Numbered from the stretch's first letter, positions 1 through 9,601 are shown. The stretch: 64,000 nt of DNA from Winogradskyella alexanderae (GCF_020166335.1 NZ_JAIUJR010000011.1:1-64000), one strand, 5' to 3'. Numbers and translations are program-made. The notes: generated by a model not told the origin, from the sequence alone.

Positions 1-330
1 TACCATACCATTACCATAATAGATCTAAACGGTTGTGCGGATGTAACTAAGGAAGTTATAGTCATCGATGCACCTAAGCACATGACACCCAATAACGACG
101 GGGATTTTGATACATGGCACATCGTGGGTATTGAAACCTTACCAGGAAGTATCGTTTATATTTTTGATCGTTTTGGCAAACTTATAAAACAATTGGGTTC
201 AAGTACACCTGGTTGGGACGGTACATACAACGGTAACAAAATGCCTGCAACAGATTATTGGTACGTCGCAAAAATTCAGCAGGGTAATGAGGCTTTCGAA
301 GTTAAAGGTCATTTTACCTTAAGACGTTAG
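1..330 (+). CDS. T9SS type B sorted surface protein, C-terminal end (5' truncated)
   Basis: Only the last 109 codons are in the window; the frame is open from base 1, so the gene begins upstream. The visible part is a gliding-motility-associated (type B) C-terminal sorting domain. It carries TPNNDGDFDTWHI, then RFGKL, GWDGTYNG, PATDYWY, and ends KGHFTLRR. This domain directs export through the type IX secretion system to the cell surface. The end is nearly the same as that of the next gene, residue for residue in many stretches, so the two are tandem paralogues. The function of the missing N-terminal part cannot be read. An in-frame ATG at 82 lies inside the conserved domain and is not a real start. 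Confidence 0.9.
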   Translation, partial: YHTITIIDLNGCADVTKEVIVIDAPKHMTPNNDGDFDTWHIVGIETLPGSIVYIFDRFGKLIKQLGSSTPGWDGTYNGNKMPATDYWYVAKIQQGNEAFEVKGHFTLRR

Positions 331-461
331 GTTTTTGCAATCCTTTTTAACGACTTAGAACTACAATAAAAATCGACGTTTCATTTCATTTTTGTTATCT
401 TTAAAACCAAAAAAGAAGACTAAGGACCTCTCTTTATTGCTGTTTATTTTTGTTTTACCGA

Positions 462-3400
462 ATGAAAAAGAAAAGTATTTACATATTTCTCTTCTTTTTT
501 GCGCATCTTACTTTGGTATTTGCGCAACAAATCGTTACAGATAGCTCCTTACAGCCGCAACAATTAATAAATGATCTTATTGGCGAAAGTTGTATCATAG
601 CGACCAATGTCTCTTCAAACTTCAACGGACAAGTTAATAACATAAGTAGTTTTGGCTCTTTTGAAAGAGGGAATTCTAATTTTCCTCTTGCAAGTGGCTT
701 GGTACTATCTACTGGAAGCGTTAACTCTACCGGAAATGCTTTCATACCTCAATCCTTAAGCGAAGGCGAAATCAATTGGAATACAGATCCAGAGATTCAG
801 AATGTTTTAGGTATTGATCAAACACTAAATGCAACTTCTATAGAGTTCAATTTAGTTGCAGCAAATAGTTTTGTTGCATTTAAGTATTTATTTGCATCAG
901 ATGAGTATCAGCAAGATTATCCATGTAGCTTTCAGGATGTTTTCGCCATACTGATAAGACCAACCGGAAGCAATGAACCATATACAAATATTGCGCTTGT
1001 CCCGAATACAGCAATTGAGGTCAGTACAAGTTCAATACGTCCTAATATCGATGGTTTTTGTGAGGCGCAAAATGAAGCTTATTTTTTAGGGTATGATCCA
1101 ATTGGTACAAATTTTAATGCAAGTACAACTGTACTAACAGCAACAACCAGTGTTATTCCTGGTGCAATGTACGACATGAAGTTTGTAATTGCTGATCATA
1201 TTGATCAACGATTTGACTCGGCTGTTTTCATTGAAGCAGATAGCTTCGGCGATGCAATAGATCTTGGTCCTGACCAAGCAGTATGTGGTAATGAATTGGT
1301 ATTAAATGCAGACATAAATAATAATCAGGCCATTTATGCATGGTATCGAAATGGCGTACAAATTAATGATGCCAATACTCCAACACTTCAAGTCACAGAA
1401 AGTGGTATATATGATGTTGAAATCACCTTACCTATTGCTGGGGGAACCTGTACATTGGAAGATGCAATTGAAATTGATGTCTTAGGTTTTGAAAGCGCAG
1501 CTCCCATACCAGATATGACAGTTTGTGATCCAGCACCAAGTGATGGTATTTATGATTTTGATTTTACACTTAGAAATGACGACATTTTTGACAATCTACT
1601 ATCTGAAGATTATATTATTTCATATTACACGTCATTAGAAGATGCAGAAACAAATAACAATGGAATTGATGGAATTTACCAAAATACCGAGGATTTTGAA
1701 ACTATTTATTTTAGGATTGAAAGTTTGGATGATAGCTGTCTACAAATCGGTTCGTTTGATGTTATAATAAAGCCTGCTCCAAATACAAGAATTATAGATC
1801 CTATTATCGTTTGCGAAGAGCTATATATTCCATCTATTTCTAGTGTTGATTTTGAGTTTTATGATTTCTGGGTGGCAGACTTTGAGTTTAATAGAACCGT
1901 AACCTTTCATTATACCGAAGAAGAGGCAGAACTAGGTGAAAATGCTATTCCTTCACCTTATCCATATCCAGAACAAACTGAAACGCTTTATGCGAGGGTT
2001 GTAGACGATTTTAACGGATGTCATTCTGTTGTCCCTTTCACCATGGAGTTTAATGAGAGTCCTTTTGTTGGCCAAGACAGATTTATAATTAATAAGTGTA
2101 CGCCCATTGACGAGTTCTATGAAGATGCAGAGGAAATCTATAATCTAAATGAAGCAGTTGAACAAATAACGGAATGGATACCAGAACCAAGGGTTAACTA
2201 TTTCCCTTCCGTTGAAGATGCCTTATCCCAAACCAATGCATTTTTATTTGTTGGCGATCCAATTTTAACATTAACCACGAATCAGCTCACAATATATATG
2301 ACTATAGCAGAACAAGGTGGCTATTGTACTTCTATTGTTCCTCTTGAACTGCACAAAAATGTTACTAGAAATGTTATTGGTCCAAACACAATTGTGAATC
2401 GATGCGATGATCCTTCAAATGATGGTGTTTTTGATTTTGATTTAAATGTGGTAACCGAAGAGTTAATTGGTGGTTACGCCGACCTTACTCTCATATTCTA
2501 TGAGACAGCAGAAGACCAACAAAATGGCACCAATCCTTTAGATATTAATACCCCATTTACAATAAACACAAATAACACTGAACTCTTTTTAAAAGTTAAG
2601 TATAAAAATGAATGTGAAGATTTAGCTTCAGTAACATTAAGAGTCAACGACGTACCAACATTAGAACCCCAAACTGCCGATGCCTGTGGTAGTTTTAATC
2701 CTAATGATGGCACAACTACCGTGAACTTACGGTATTATAGAGATATTATGTCTCAAAACACACCCTCACCATCTGTAAAGTTCTACGAAACATATGAAAA
2801 TGCGGATAATGATGAAAACGAGATCACAGAGACGTATGACATATTAGGTAATTCACAACAGTTTTTTGCTCGAGTCTCCAATAGTTTAACAGGATGCTAT
2901 TCAATAACAACTCTCGATATAAATGTGGTAGAAAGTCTAGATTTTCAGTCTCCAGAACCATTAATTTTCTGTGACGATGATCAGGATGGATTTACAACTA
3001 TAAACTTATTTAATGTTCTACCAACTATTTCAACAGAATTGGACGATTTCACAACTCAATTTTACACCTCTTTTGGTGACGCTTTTGGAGATAGAAATCC
3101 AATCACTAACCCAAGTAATTATGCTTCTGAAACGGAGACAATTTTTGTAAGGCTTGAACGTGCAGAATTAAACTGTTTTGCCATAGTTGATTTCGAAGTC
3201 AGAGTATTTAACAATCCTCAAAATGTTGAAATTCAAGACTTTATTGAATGTCAAATAGATCTTAATGAAGTTTCGGGTTTCGTTTTCCAAGAAAAAGATG
3301 ACTCTATTATCAACGGACAGGAAGATATGCAAGTTTCATATTATGAGAATGAGACTGATGCAATTAATAGCATAAATCCTATAGACAAAACACTGCCCTA

Positions 3401-5315
3401 CCAAAACACTTCAAACCCTCAAACCATTTTTGTTAGGGTAGAAAATGAGAATCAGAACAGTTGCGTCGCCATTTCCCCAATGCAAATTGAAATAAGGCAA
3501 GCTCCTGTTTATAATAGCCCAACAAATATACCTGTTTGTGGCACAAATGGAAGTGGACCGTATCAAATAGATTTGAATGAGAAAGTTGATGAAATTTCCT
3601 TAGGCAGTCCTCTTGAATTAAATATTAGTTTTCATACAACTGAACTCAACGCTAATTTGGGTACAAATCCAGTTAACCTCAATTACACGAGTACCAGTAA
3701 TCCCGAGAAACTATATGCTAGAATAGTAAATAATGCATCAGGTTGCTATAGCATTGAAACATTTAATATTAATATTCTTGATTTGCCCAATGTTAATTTT
3801 AATCAATCCCTGACTAAATGTGGCAACTATTTTGAATCAAATTTACCATGGGATTTGACTGAAATTGAACTCGATATTTTAGACGGCCGACAGTACAATG
3901 TTGATTTTACATATTATCATTCAGAAGCAGATGCAGAAAATGAAATCAATCCTATTACAGATCCGGAAAATTACACTAGTAATGGGCTAAACGAAACCAT
4001 CTATACTAAAGTCAGAAATGTCTCAACGAGTTGTTTCATTATTGTTCCTTTCAATTTAAACATTAATTTACCACCAGCCATTAATGAAATTGAATCCTAT
4101 ACAGCTTGTGAAACTGAATCAAACAACATTGATTTAGGTAATATAAACAGTCATTTAGTTGATATAAATTTTAATGTAGTGATTAGTTATCACAGTAATC
4201 AAGAAGATGCAGACAACAATGAAAATGCTTTAAATTACGATTTCAACTATAATAATAATTCAGAACTGCTTTTCGCAAGAGTAGCATTTAGCACGACAAA
4301 ATGTTATACGGTTCATCCATTTACCTTAAACATTGTACCTAATCCTGTTGCGTTTCAGCCCAATAATATTGAAGAATGTGATGATGACAACGATGGGTTA
4401 CTTACAGTTGATTTAAACCAACAAACAGCATCTATTTTAAATGGCCAAAATCCAAATGAATTTGAAGTAACTTACTTCATAACTGAAGTTGACGCTATTG
4501 AAAACACAAACCATCTAGAAGTCCAATACACTGCCACAAACAATGAAATTATTTATGCGCGCGTTGAACATATAGAAACTAGATGCTTTGCTATTACCAG
4601 TTTTGAAATAATCATAAACGTTTTGCCCTTTGCTTCAATTCAAGACCAGGTATTATGTTTAAACAATTTACCACTTCTTGTTTCAGCCGAAACTAATAAT
4701 CCAGGTGACACTTACCAATGGTCTACTAATGAAAACTCCTCTGTGATTGAAATTACTGAAATAGGAACCTACTCTGTTACTATAACTAATACCTATGGAT
4801 GTTCTAAAACGAGTACGTTTAACGTAACAGAATCTGAATCTGCTATTATTGAATTTGTTGAAACCATTGACTTTTCTGATCCAAACAATATAACGGTTAC
4901 CATCAACGGTATTGGCGACTATCTTTATATCTTGAATGATGGGCCACCACAATTTTCAAATACATTCAACAACGTTCCTATCGGTTACAACACAATTACG
5001 GTCATAGATCAAAATGGATGCGATAGAACAACTAGAGAAGTTTTGGTCATAGACACACCAAAACACTTAACACCTAATAACGATGGTGATTTTGATACTT
5101 GGCATATCACTGGTGCGGAAACTTTACCCGGTACAATAGTTAGGATTTTTAACCGATATGGTAAGCTTCTTAAAGAACTGAATCATAATTCATTAGGCTG
5201 GGATGGCACCTTTAATGGCACAGCACAACCAGCTGGTGATTACTGGTACATCGCAGATGTAATTCAGAATGGAGAATCCTTCCAAATAAAAGGACATTTT
5301 GCACTTAGAAGATAA
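462..5315 (+). CDS. Large choice-of-anchor L / repeat surface protein with T9SS type B sorting domain
   Basis: A 1617-residue secreted protein, probably an adhesin. I start it at the ATG at 462, which gives a clean signal peptide (MKKKSIYIFLFFFAHLTLVFAQ); an in-frame TTG at 450 only adds four residues. Residues about 35-265 resemble the choice-of-anchor L domain (GLVLSTG, FLFASDEYQ-like YLFASDEYQ, FVIADHIDQ). About eleven diverged repeats of 80-95 residues follow. Each starts with a Cys-Asp-rich turn (CDDDNDG, CDDPSNDG), has an aromatic strand followed by an acidic DA motif (SYYENETDA, TYYHSEADA) and ends with a (Y/F)xR(V/I) strand, a Cys and a hydrophobic strand. The Asp-rich turns suggest calcium binding (inference). 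The last 85 residues are the type B sorting domain. The partner or ligand is unknown. Confidence 0.88.
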   Translation: MKKKSIYIFLFFFAHLTLVFAQQIVTDSSLQPQQLINDLIGESCIIATNVSSNFNGQVNNISSFGSFERGNSNFPLASGLVLSTGSVNSTGNAFIPQSLSEGEINWNTDPEIQNVLGIDQTLNATSIEFNLVAANSFVAFKYLFASDEYQQDYPCSFQDVFAILIRPTGSNEPYTNIALVPNTAIEVSTSSIRPNIDGFCEAQNEAYFLGYDPIGTNFNASTTVLTATTSVIPGAMYDMKFVIADHIDQRFDSAVFIEADSFGDAIDLGPDQAVCGNELVLNADINNNQAIYAWYRNGVQINDANTPTLQVTESGIYDVEITLPIAGGTCTLEDAIEIDVLGFESAAPIPDMTVCDPAPSDGIYDFDFTLRNDDIFDNLLSEDYIISYYTSLEDAETNNNGIDGIYQNTEDFETIYFRIESLDDSCLQIGSFDVIIKPAPNTRIIDPIIVCEELYIPSISSVDFEFYDFWVADFEFNRTVTFHYTEEEAELGENAIPSPYPYPEQTETLYARVVDDFNGCHSVVPFTMEFNESPFVGQDRFIINKCTPIDEFYEDAEEIYNLNEAVEQITEWIPEPRVNYFPSVEDALSQTNAFLFVGDPILTLTTNQLTIYMTIAEQGGYCTSIVPLELHKNVTRNVIGPNTIVNRCDDPSNDGVFDFDLNVVTEELIGGYADLTLIFYETAEDQQNGTNPLDINTPFTINTNNTELFLKVKYKNECEDLASVTLRVNDVPTLEPQTADACGSFNPNDGTTTVNLRYYRDIMSQNTPSPSVKFYETYENADNDENEITETYDILGNSQQFFARVSNSLTGCYSITTLDINVVESLDFQSPEPLIFCDDDQDGFTTINLFNVLPTISTELDDFTTQFYTSFGDAFGDRNPITNPSNYASETETIFVRLERAELNCFAIVDFEVRVFNNPQNVEIQDFIECQIDLNEVSGFVFQEKDDSIINGQEDMQVSYYENETDAINSINPIDKTLPYQNTSNPQTIFVRVENENQNSCVAISPMQIEIRQAPVYNSPTNIPVCGTNGSGPYQIDLNEKVDEISLGSPLELNISFHTTELNANLGTNPVNLNYTSTSNPEKLYARIVNNASGCYSIETFNINILDLPNVNFNQSLTKCGNYFESNLPWDLTEIELDILDGRQYNVDFTYYHSEADAENEINPITDPENYTSNGLNETIYTKVRNVSTSCFIIVPFNLNINLPPAINEIESYTACETESNNIDLGNINSHLVDINFNVVISYHSNQEDADNNENALNYDFNYNNNSELLFARVAFSTTKCYTVHPFTLNIVPNPVAFQPNNIEECDDDNDGLLTVDLNQQTASILNGQNPNEFEVTYFITEVDAIENTNHLEVQYTATNNEIIYARVEHIETRCFAITSFEIIINVLPFASIQDQVLCLNNLPLLVSAETNNPGDTYQWSTNENSSVIEITEIGTYSVTITNTYGCSKTSTFNVTESESAIIEFVETIDFSDPNNITVTINGIGDYLYILNDGPPQFSNTFNNVPIGYNTITVIDQNGCDRTTREVLVIDTPKHLTPNNDGDFDTWHITGAETLPGTIVRIFNRYGKLLKELNHNSLGWDGTFNGTAQPAGDYWYIADVIQNGESFQIKGHFALRR

Positions 5316-5346
5316 TTGATTTAGACTCTTCTTTATCGTAACTTTG
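5316..5346 (+). promoter_or_regulatory. uvrB promoter, Bacteroidota type
   Basis: TTG at 5316-5318, a 20-base spacer and TAACTTTG at 5339-5346 match the Bacteroidota consensus TTG-N(about 19-21)-TAnnTTTG. Only four bases separate the -7 element from the uvrB ATG at 5351, so the transcript should start at or within a few bases of the start codon and be leaderless or nearly so. Confidence 0.7.
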
Positions 5347-5350
5347 CTTC

Positions 5351-7357
5351 ATGCGATTTAAAATTGAATCAAACTTTAAACCCACCGGAGATCAGCCGGA
5401 AGCCATTGATCAATTAGCAAAAGGTATTCTTCAAAATGAGAAATATCAAACACTTTTAGGTGTAACTGGTTCTGGTAAAACGTTCACCGTTGCTAATGTA
5501 ATTGAAGAAGTTCAGCGACCTACTTTAGTGCTAGCGCACAATAAAACATTGGCAGCTCAATTGTACTCGGAATTTAAGCAGTTCTTTCCAAATAATGCTG
5601 TAGAGTATTTTGTTTCGTACTACGATTATTATCAACCTGAAGCTTACATACCGGTTTCTGGTGTTTATATTGAAAAAGATCTATCAATAAATGAAGAAAT
5701 AGAAAAAATGAGGTTAAGCACCACCTCTTCCCTACTTTCTGGCCGCAGAGATGTTCTGGTAGTAGCTTCTGTTTCTTGTCTATACGGTATTGGTAATCCT
5801 GTTGAGTTTCAAAAAAACGTAATCACTTTAGAAAGAGATCAGGTAATATCACGTACCAAGCTCCTTCATCAGTTGGTCCAGAGTTTGTATTCTAGAACCG
5901 AAGCTGATTTTAAAAATGGAAACTTTAGGATAAAAGGTGATACGGTAGATGTTTTTCCGGGCTATGCCAATAATGCTTTTAGAATACACTTTTTTGGTGA
6001 TGAGATTGAGGAAATTGAAGCTTTTGATGTCCTAACCAATGAAGTTATAGAACGCTATGATAGACTAAATATTTACCCTGCAAATATGTTTGTAACCTCA
6101 CCAGATGTACTTCAGAACGCAATTATTGAGATTCAGGATGATTTGGTAAAACAACATGATTACTTCAAGGACATAGGTAAACATTTGGAAGCAAAGCGTC
6201 TTAAGGAGCGCACCGAATTTGATCTTGAGATGATACGTGAGCTGGGTTATTGTTCTGGTATCGAGAATTACTCGCGGTATTTAGATGGAAGAGCCCCTGG
6301 TACCAGACCATTTTGTTTGTTGGATTATTTCCCAGATGATTATTTAATGGTAGTAGACGAGAGTCATGTTACCATTTCTCAGGTTCATGCCATGTATGGC
6401 GGTGATCGCAGTCGTAAGGAAAATCTAGTTGAGTATGGCTTTAGATTACCTGCTGCAATGGACAATAGACCTTTAAAATTTGAAGAATTTGAAGCGCTTC
6501 AGAATCAAGTAATTTATGTCAGTGCAACACCTGCAGACTACGAAATGCAAAAAACAGGTGGTATATACGTAGAACAGGTTATAAGACCAACTGGACTTCT
6601 CGATCCTAAAATTGAGGTTAGGCCAAGTTTAAACCAAATAGATGATCTAATTGAAGAAATTCAGGAGCGGGTTGAAAAAGATGAACGGACATTAGTAACA
6701 ACCCTTACAAAACGTATGGCTGAAGAGTTGGTAAAATACCTAACGAGAATATCTATTCGCTGTCGCTATATACACAGTGATGTCGATACTCTAGAACGAG
6801 TTGAGATAATGCAAGATCTCCGTAAAGGAATCTTCGACGTTTTGGTAGGTGTAAACCTGCTAAGAGAAGGACTAGACTTACCTGAAGTATCACTAGTAGC
6901 AATATTGGATGCGGATAAAGAGGGGTTTTTACGGTCTAATCGTTCACTTACGCAAACTGTTGGTAGAGCTGCCCGTAACTTAAATGGTATGGCCATTATG
7001 TATGCAGATACCGTTACTCAAAGTATGCAAAAAACCATTGATGAAACCAATTATCGTAGAGAGAAACAAATCGCTTACAATACAGCAAATAACATTACTC
7101 CTAAAGCGTTAAACAAGAGTTTGGATAGTGCTCTAGCAAAGAACTCAGTAAGTACTTACAGAACAGAGTTAGAAGCGAAATTAGCTGCAGAACCTGAGAG
7201 CGAATATCTATCTAAAAGTCAGCTTGAAAAGAAAATCCGCGAAAAACGAAAGCAAATGGAACAAGCCGCCAAAGCCTTAGACTTTATGGAAGCTGCTCGT
7301 TTCAGGGACGAAATAACCGCCTACCAAGAAAAACTTGAAAAATTAAAAGTGAAGTAG
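5351..7357 (+). CDS. uvrB: Excinuclease ABC subunit B
   Basis: UvrB, the helicase-like subunit of nucleotide excision repair. It is loaded on damaged DNA by UvrA, verifies the lesion and recruits UvrC for incision. The 668 residues match the usual length. Visible are Walker A GVTGSGKT (residues 37-44), the tyrosine-rich beta-hairpin YYDYYQPEAYIP (about 92-103) that inserts between the strands, the DEAD-like VVDESHV, helicase motifs VSATPADYE, GVNLLREGLDLPEV and TQTVGRAARN, and a C-terminal UVR motif (about 630-665) that binds UvrC. It is monocistronic with its own promoter and ends one base before a convergent gene. No LexA-type operator was recognised. Confidence 0.98.
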   Translation: MRFKIESNFKPTGDQPEAIDQLAKGILQNEKYQTLLGVTGSGKTFTVANVIEEVQRPTLVLAHNKTLAAQLYSEFKQFFPNNAVEYFVSYYDYYQPEAYIPVSGVYIEKDLSINEEIEKMRLSTTSSLLSGRRDVLVVASVSCLYGIGNPVEFQKNVITLERDQVISRTKLLHQLVQSLYSRTEADFKNGNFRIKGDTVDVFPGYANNAFRIHFFGDEIEEIEAFDVLTNEVIERYDRLNIYPANMFVTSPDVLQNAIIEIQDDLVKQHDYFKDIGKHLEAKRLKERTEFDLEMIRELGYCSGIENYSRYLDGRAPGTRPFCLLDYFPDDYLMVVDESHVTISQVHAMYGGDRSRKENLVEYGFRLPAAMDNRPLKFEEFEALQNQVIYVSATPADYEMQKTGGIYVEQVIRPTGLLDPKIEVRPSLNQIDDLIEEIQERVEKDERTLVTTLTKRMAEELVKYLTRISIRCRYIHSDVDTLERVEIMQDLRKGIFDVLVGVNLLREGLDLPEVSLVAILDADKEGFLRSNRSLTQTVGRAARNLNGMAIMYADTVTQSMQKTIDETNYRREKQIAYNTANNITPKALNKSLDSALAKNSVSTYRTELEAKLAAEPESEYLSKSQLEKKIREKRKQMEQAAKALDFMEAARFRDEITAYQEKLEKLKVK

Positions 7358-7759
7358 TTAATTGTACTGCACTTTAAAAATGTCGATAAGAAAATCTGGA
7401 GGTACAATTTTATCCGGAAAACTGTCCATTAGATCAAGTACTCTATTTATAGATTCGTGACTTAATCCCATCCGTAAGCCAAAATTGTGAATTTTAACCA
7501 ATTGTTTCTCTGACACTTTATGGTCTAAATTCATTAATAAAATGAGCCTATGGAATTGTACTATTCGTTCACTATGTGATTTTAAGTGAACGTATGTCAC
7601 TGGATGCTGGAACAAGTATTCAAAATCTTCTTTAGAAATATCTAGTTGCTTGGCTATACTAAATAAGAAATTATATTCAATGGTCTTAATATTATTATCT
7701 ATTTGAGCGAAGGCGATCATCTCCGATAGAAGGCTCAATTTTTCAGCACGGTTTATCAT
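7358..7759 (-). CDS. TerB-like helical protein
   Basis: A 133-residue, all-helical, probably cytoplasmic protein without signal peptide. Its pattern (EKLSLLSEMIAFAQIDNNI, then EYNFLFSIAKQL) resembles the TerB-like superfamily, where helices begin with LL.hmi..A..DG-type motifs. The diagnostic acidic residues are only partly present. TerB-like proteins are often annotated as tellurite resistance, but no ter genes are nearby, so no such role is claimed. Its stop codon touches that of uvrB; the two genes are convergent with no space for a terminator. Role unknown. Confidence 0.7.
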   Translation of the reverse strand: MINRAEKLSLLSEMIAFAQIDNNIKTIEYNFLFSIAKQLDISKEDFEYLFQHPVTYVHLKSHSERIVQFHRLILLMNLDHKVSEKQLVKIHNFGLRMGLSHESINRVLDLMDSFPDKIVPPDFLIDIFKVQYN

Positions 7760-7897
7760 TTTTGAGGGAATTTTGTCTTATGTAAAGTTAAAGAGGTACG
7801 ATAATCTATTGTCGTTGATAAAATGTATCTTGTCGAAAATTTGTGTGTAATTGGTCGTGTTTTTAGCACGTTCATCATTTGAAATCCCAACAATAGC

Positions 7898-8716
7898 ATG
7901 CCTTACAAGCGTTTTTTATTTTATTTTTTTCTATTGTTATCAACTAAATTTTATTCGCAAAGCACTGCTTCTAAACAAGTTACAACTTTTGTTATTGAAG
8001 CGCCTCAACTAAAGACCGAAAAGAAAATCTGGGTTTGTTTACCAAAGAATTATAAAAATTCTAAAAACCGCTATCCAGTGATTTATATGCACGATGGACA
8101 GAATTTATTTGATAACGAAACATCCTATGTTGGCGAATGGAAAATTGACGAATACTTGGATAGTTTAGAAACTTCCGAGAGTATTATTGTAGGTATAGCA
8201 CACGGGAATGAAAAACGCATAGATGAATTAACGCCATTTAAGCATGAAGAATATGGAGGTGGTCTTGGTGATAGGTATCTGGAATTTATCGTAAACACAT
8301 TGAAGCCACTTATTGATTTAAAGTACAGAACGCTCGGTGATGTAAATAATACAACTCTATTTGGGTCATCCCTTGGAGGCTTAATTTCGTTTTATGGTGC
8401 TATAGAATATCCTGAAACCTTTGGTAATGCAATTGTCTTCTCGCCTGCATTTTGGATTAATCCAGAAGTATATGACTTAGTCAAATCAGCCACTATACCT
8501 ATAGGCAGTAGATTTTACTTTCTGGTTGGCACCGCAGAAGGCGAATCAATGGTACCCAACCAAAATAAAATGGTATCTCTGTTACTAGATAAGGGTATAG
8601 ATAGCAATAATATTTCAAACAACATCATAGAAAATGGAGAACATAACGAACAGTTTTGGTCCGAACACTTTCCCAAAGCTTATCAGTGGCTCCTTTCCAA
8701 TGGCGATAAAAACTAA
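7898..8716 (+). CDS. Secreted alpha/beta-hydrolase, esterase D / Fes-like
   Basis: A 272-residue enzyme with a signal peptide (residues 1-20, ending FYSQS). The fold is that of the esterase D/IroE-like family: YPVIYMHDGQNLFD (about 60-73) is the first strand and loop, FGSSLGGLISFYGA carries the nucleophile elbow GSSLGG, and NGEHNEQFW supplies the catalytic His near the end. These proteins cleave esters such as acetyl, feruloyl or siderophore esters; the substrate here cannot be told. The following small gene begins eight bases after the stop and is probably cotranscribed. No perfect TAnnTTTG element was found upstream. Confidence 0.82.
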   Translation: MPYKRFLFYFFLLLSTKFYSQSTASKQVTTFVIEAPQLKTEKKIWVCLPKNYKNSKNRYPVIYMHDGQNLFDNETSYVGEWKIDEYLDSLETSESIIVGIAHGNEKRIDELTPFKHEEYGGGLGDRYLEFIVNTLKPLIDLKYRTLGDVNNTTLFGSSLGGLISFYGAIEYPETFGNAIVFSPAFWINPEVYDLVKSATIPIGSRFYFLVGTAEGESMVPNQNKMVSLLLDKGIDSNNISNNIIENGEHNEQFWSEHFPKAYQWLLSNGDKN

Positions 8717-8724
8717 TATTAATT

Positions 8725-8967
8725 ATGACCAACAACGATATTTTCAAAAAACTTAGAGTAGCACATCAATTGCGTGACGATGACATTGTAAAAATATTAG
8801 CCTTAGTTGATTTTAGGATTTCAAAAAGTGAGCTAAATGCCTTTTTCAGACGTGAAGATCATCCAAAATATATGGAATGTGGTGACCAGATTCTTCGAAA
8901 TTTCCTAAACGGATTAATCATTTATTTAAGAGGTCCAATGCCAAAAAATCCAAAGAAGAAACCTTAA
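8725..8967 (+). CDS. DUF1456 (YehS-like) protein, single-repeat form
   Basis: An 80-residue protein matching the DUF1456 family (NNDIFKKLRVAHQLRDDDIV, SKSELNAFFRREDHPKY, LRNFLNGLIIYLRG). E. coli YehS has two such repeats in about 156 residues; this version has only one. No signal peptide or membrane segment is present, so it is cytoplasmic. It follows the esterase gene by eight bases. The biochemical role of the family is not established. Confidence 0.85.
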   Translation: MTNNDIFKKLRVAHQLRDDDIVKILALVDFRISKSELNAFFRREDHPKYMECGDQILRNFLNGLIIYLRGPMPKNPKKKP

Positions 8968-8970
8968 TAT

Positions 8971-9033
8971 TATCTCAAACTGTTTGGAACGTCATTCATT
9001 TAAACACCTATCAAAATGACAAACAGTGAGATA
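8971..9033. repeat. Long imperfect hairpin in a convergent intergenic region
   Basis: TATCTC plus ACTGTTTG (8971-8976, 8979-8986) pair with CAAACAGT plus GAGATA (9020-9033), leaving a two-base bulge. Inside the loop GTCATT (8991-8996) can pair with AATGAC (9015-9020). No T-run follows on either strand, so this is not a standard terminator; it may be a stable 3' end for the mRNA or a small inverted-repeat remnant. Confidence 0.55.
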
Positions 9034-9050
9034 GAATTAAGTTTGTGGCA

Positions 9051-9078
9051 ATAAAAAAGCGCCTTAAATAGGCGCTTA
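9051..9078 (-). terminator. Rho-independent terminator
   Basis: On the minus strand, the stem AAGCGCC/GGCGCTT (9071-9077 with 9057-9063) has a 7-base loop and is followed by a run of T. It lies 22 bases after the stop of the small secreted protein at 9100-9444. Confidence 0.85.
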
Positions 9079-9099
9079 ATTATTTTACTAAAGCTGATT

Positions 9100-9444
9100 C
9101 TAGTAATCCGTTTGAATAAGTTTTACTGGTACCCTAAAAGCCCTGTTAAAACCAATGGCCTCCTTAGATAACTTCTTATAGTTTAATCGGTACTTAATGT
9201 AATTCTCAACAGACTCATTATCTGTTTCTACATTTAATACTACCATCTCGTTGTTTTCATTAATTACTAAATCGACAATGGCATTAACCTCAGAAGTTAA
9301 CTGTAAATCGGGATTTTTCAATAAATCTCCAACTGTCTCGGTTACTGTTTTTGGTTCAGCATTTTTGATCGGATTTTCACTTGCTGAAAGTGAAACGCTA
9401 AACGTAACTGCTACGGCTAGCACAAACATCTTTAATGTTTTCAT
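9100..9444 (-). CDS. Small secreted protein, unknown function
   Basis: A 114-residue protein with a signal peptide (MKTLKMFVLAVAVTFSVSLSAS). The mature part is about 90 residues and has a beta-alpha pattern: ATSE-like start, then a strand pair (AIVDLVINENNEMVVLNV), a helix with Tyr and Lys, and a last strand (FRVPVKLIQ). This resembles the small periplasmic flavobacterial proteins with a TonB-C-like fold, but that similarity is weak and I do not assign it. It is a single gene between two terminators, so it is transcribed alone. Confidence 0.75.
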   Translation of the reverse strand: MKTLKMFVLAVAVTFSVSLSASENPIKNAEPKTVTETVGDLLKNPDLQLTSEVNAIVDLVINENNEMVVLNVETDNESVENYIKYRLNYKKLSKEAIGFNRAFRVPVKLIQTDY

Positions 9445-9550
9445 AATTATTCGCTTTTATAAGATTGATACTGAATAGACTTTTGTTACCCTGAATAGTT
9501 ACACTTATTAACATTGTTTAACGATGATTTGCAGAAATTTAACATTGAGC

Positions 9551-9590
9551 AAAAAAAAGCACCTTTAAAAAAGGTGCTTTTTTTTCTTTT
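9551..9590. terminator. Strong terminator after sucC, symmetric
   Basis: AGCACCTTT (9558-9566) and AAAGGTGCT (9570-9578) form a perfect stem with a 3-base loop. Eight A precede it and eight T follow, so it can work on both strands. It ends sucC (minus strand). Confidence 0.9.
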
Positions 9591-9601
9591 TATATGAATG
9601 A

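Noticed and set aside
7358..7759. Tellurite-resistance function for the TerB-like protein
   Set aside because: No ter genes nearby and the family name alone does not support resistance.
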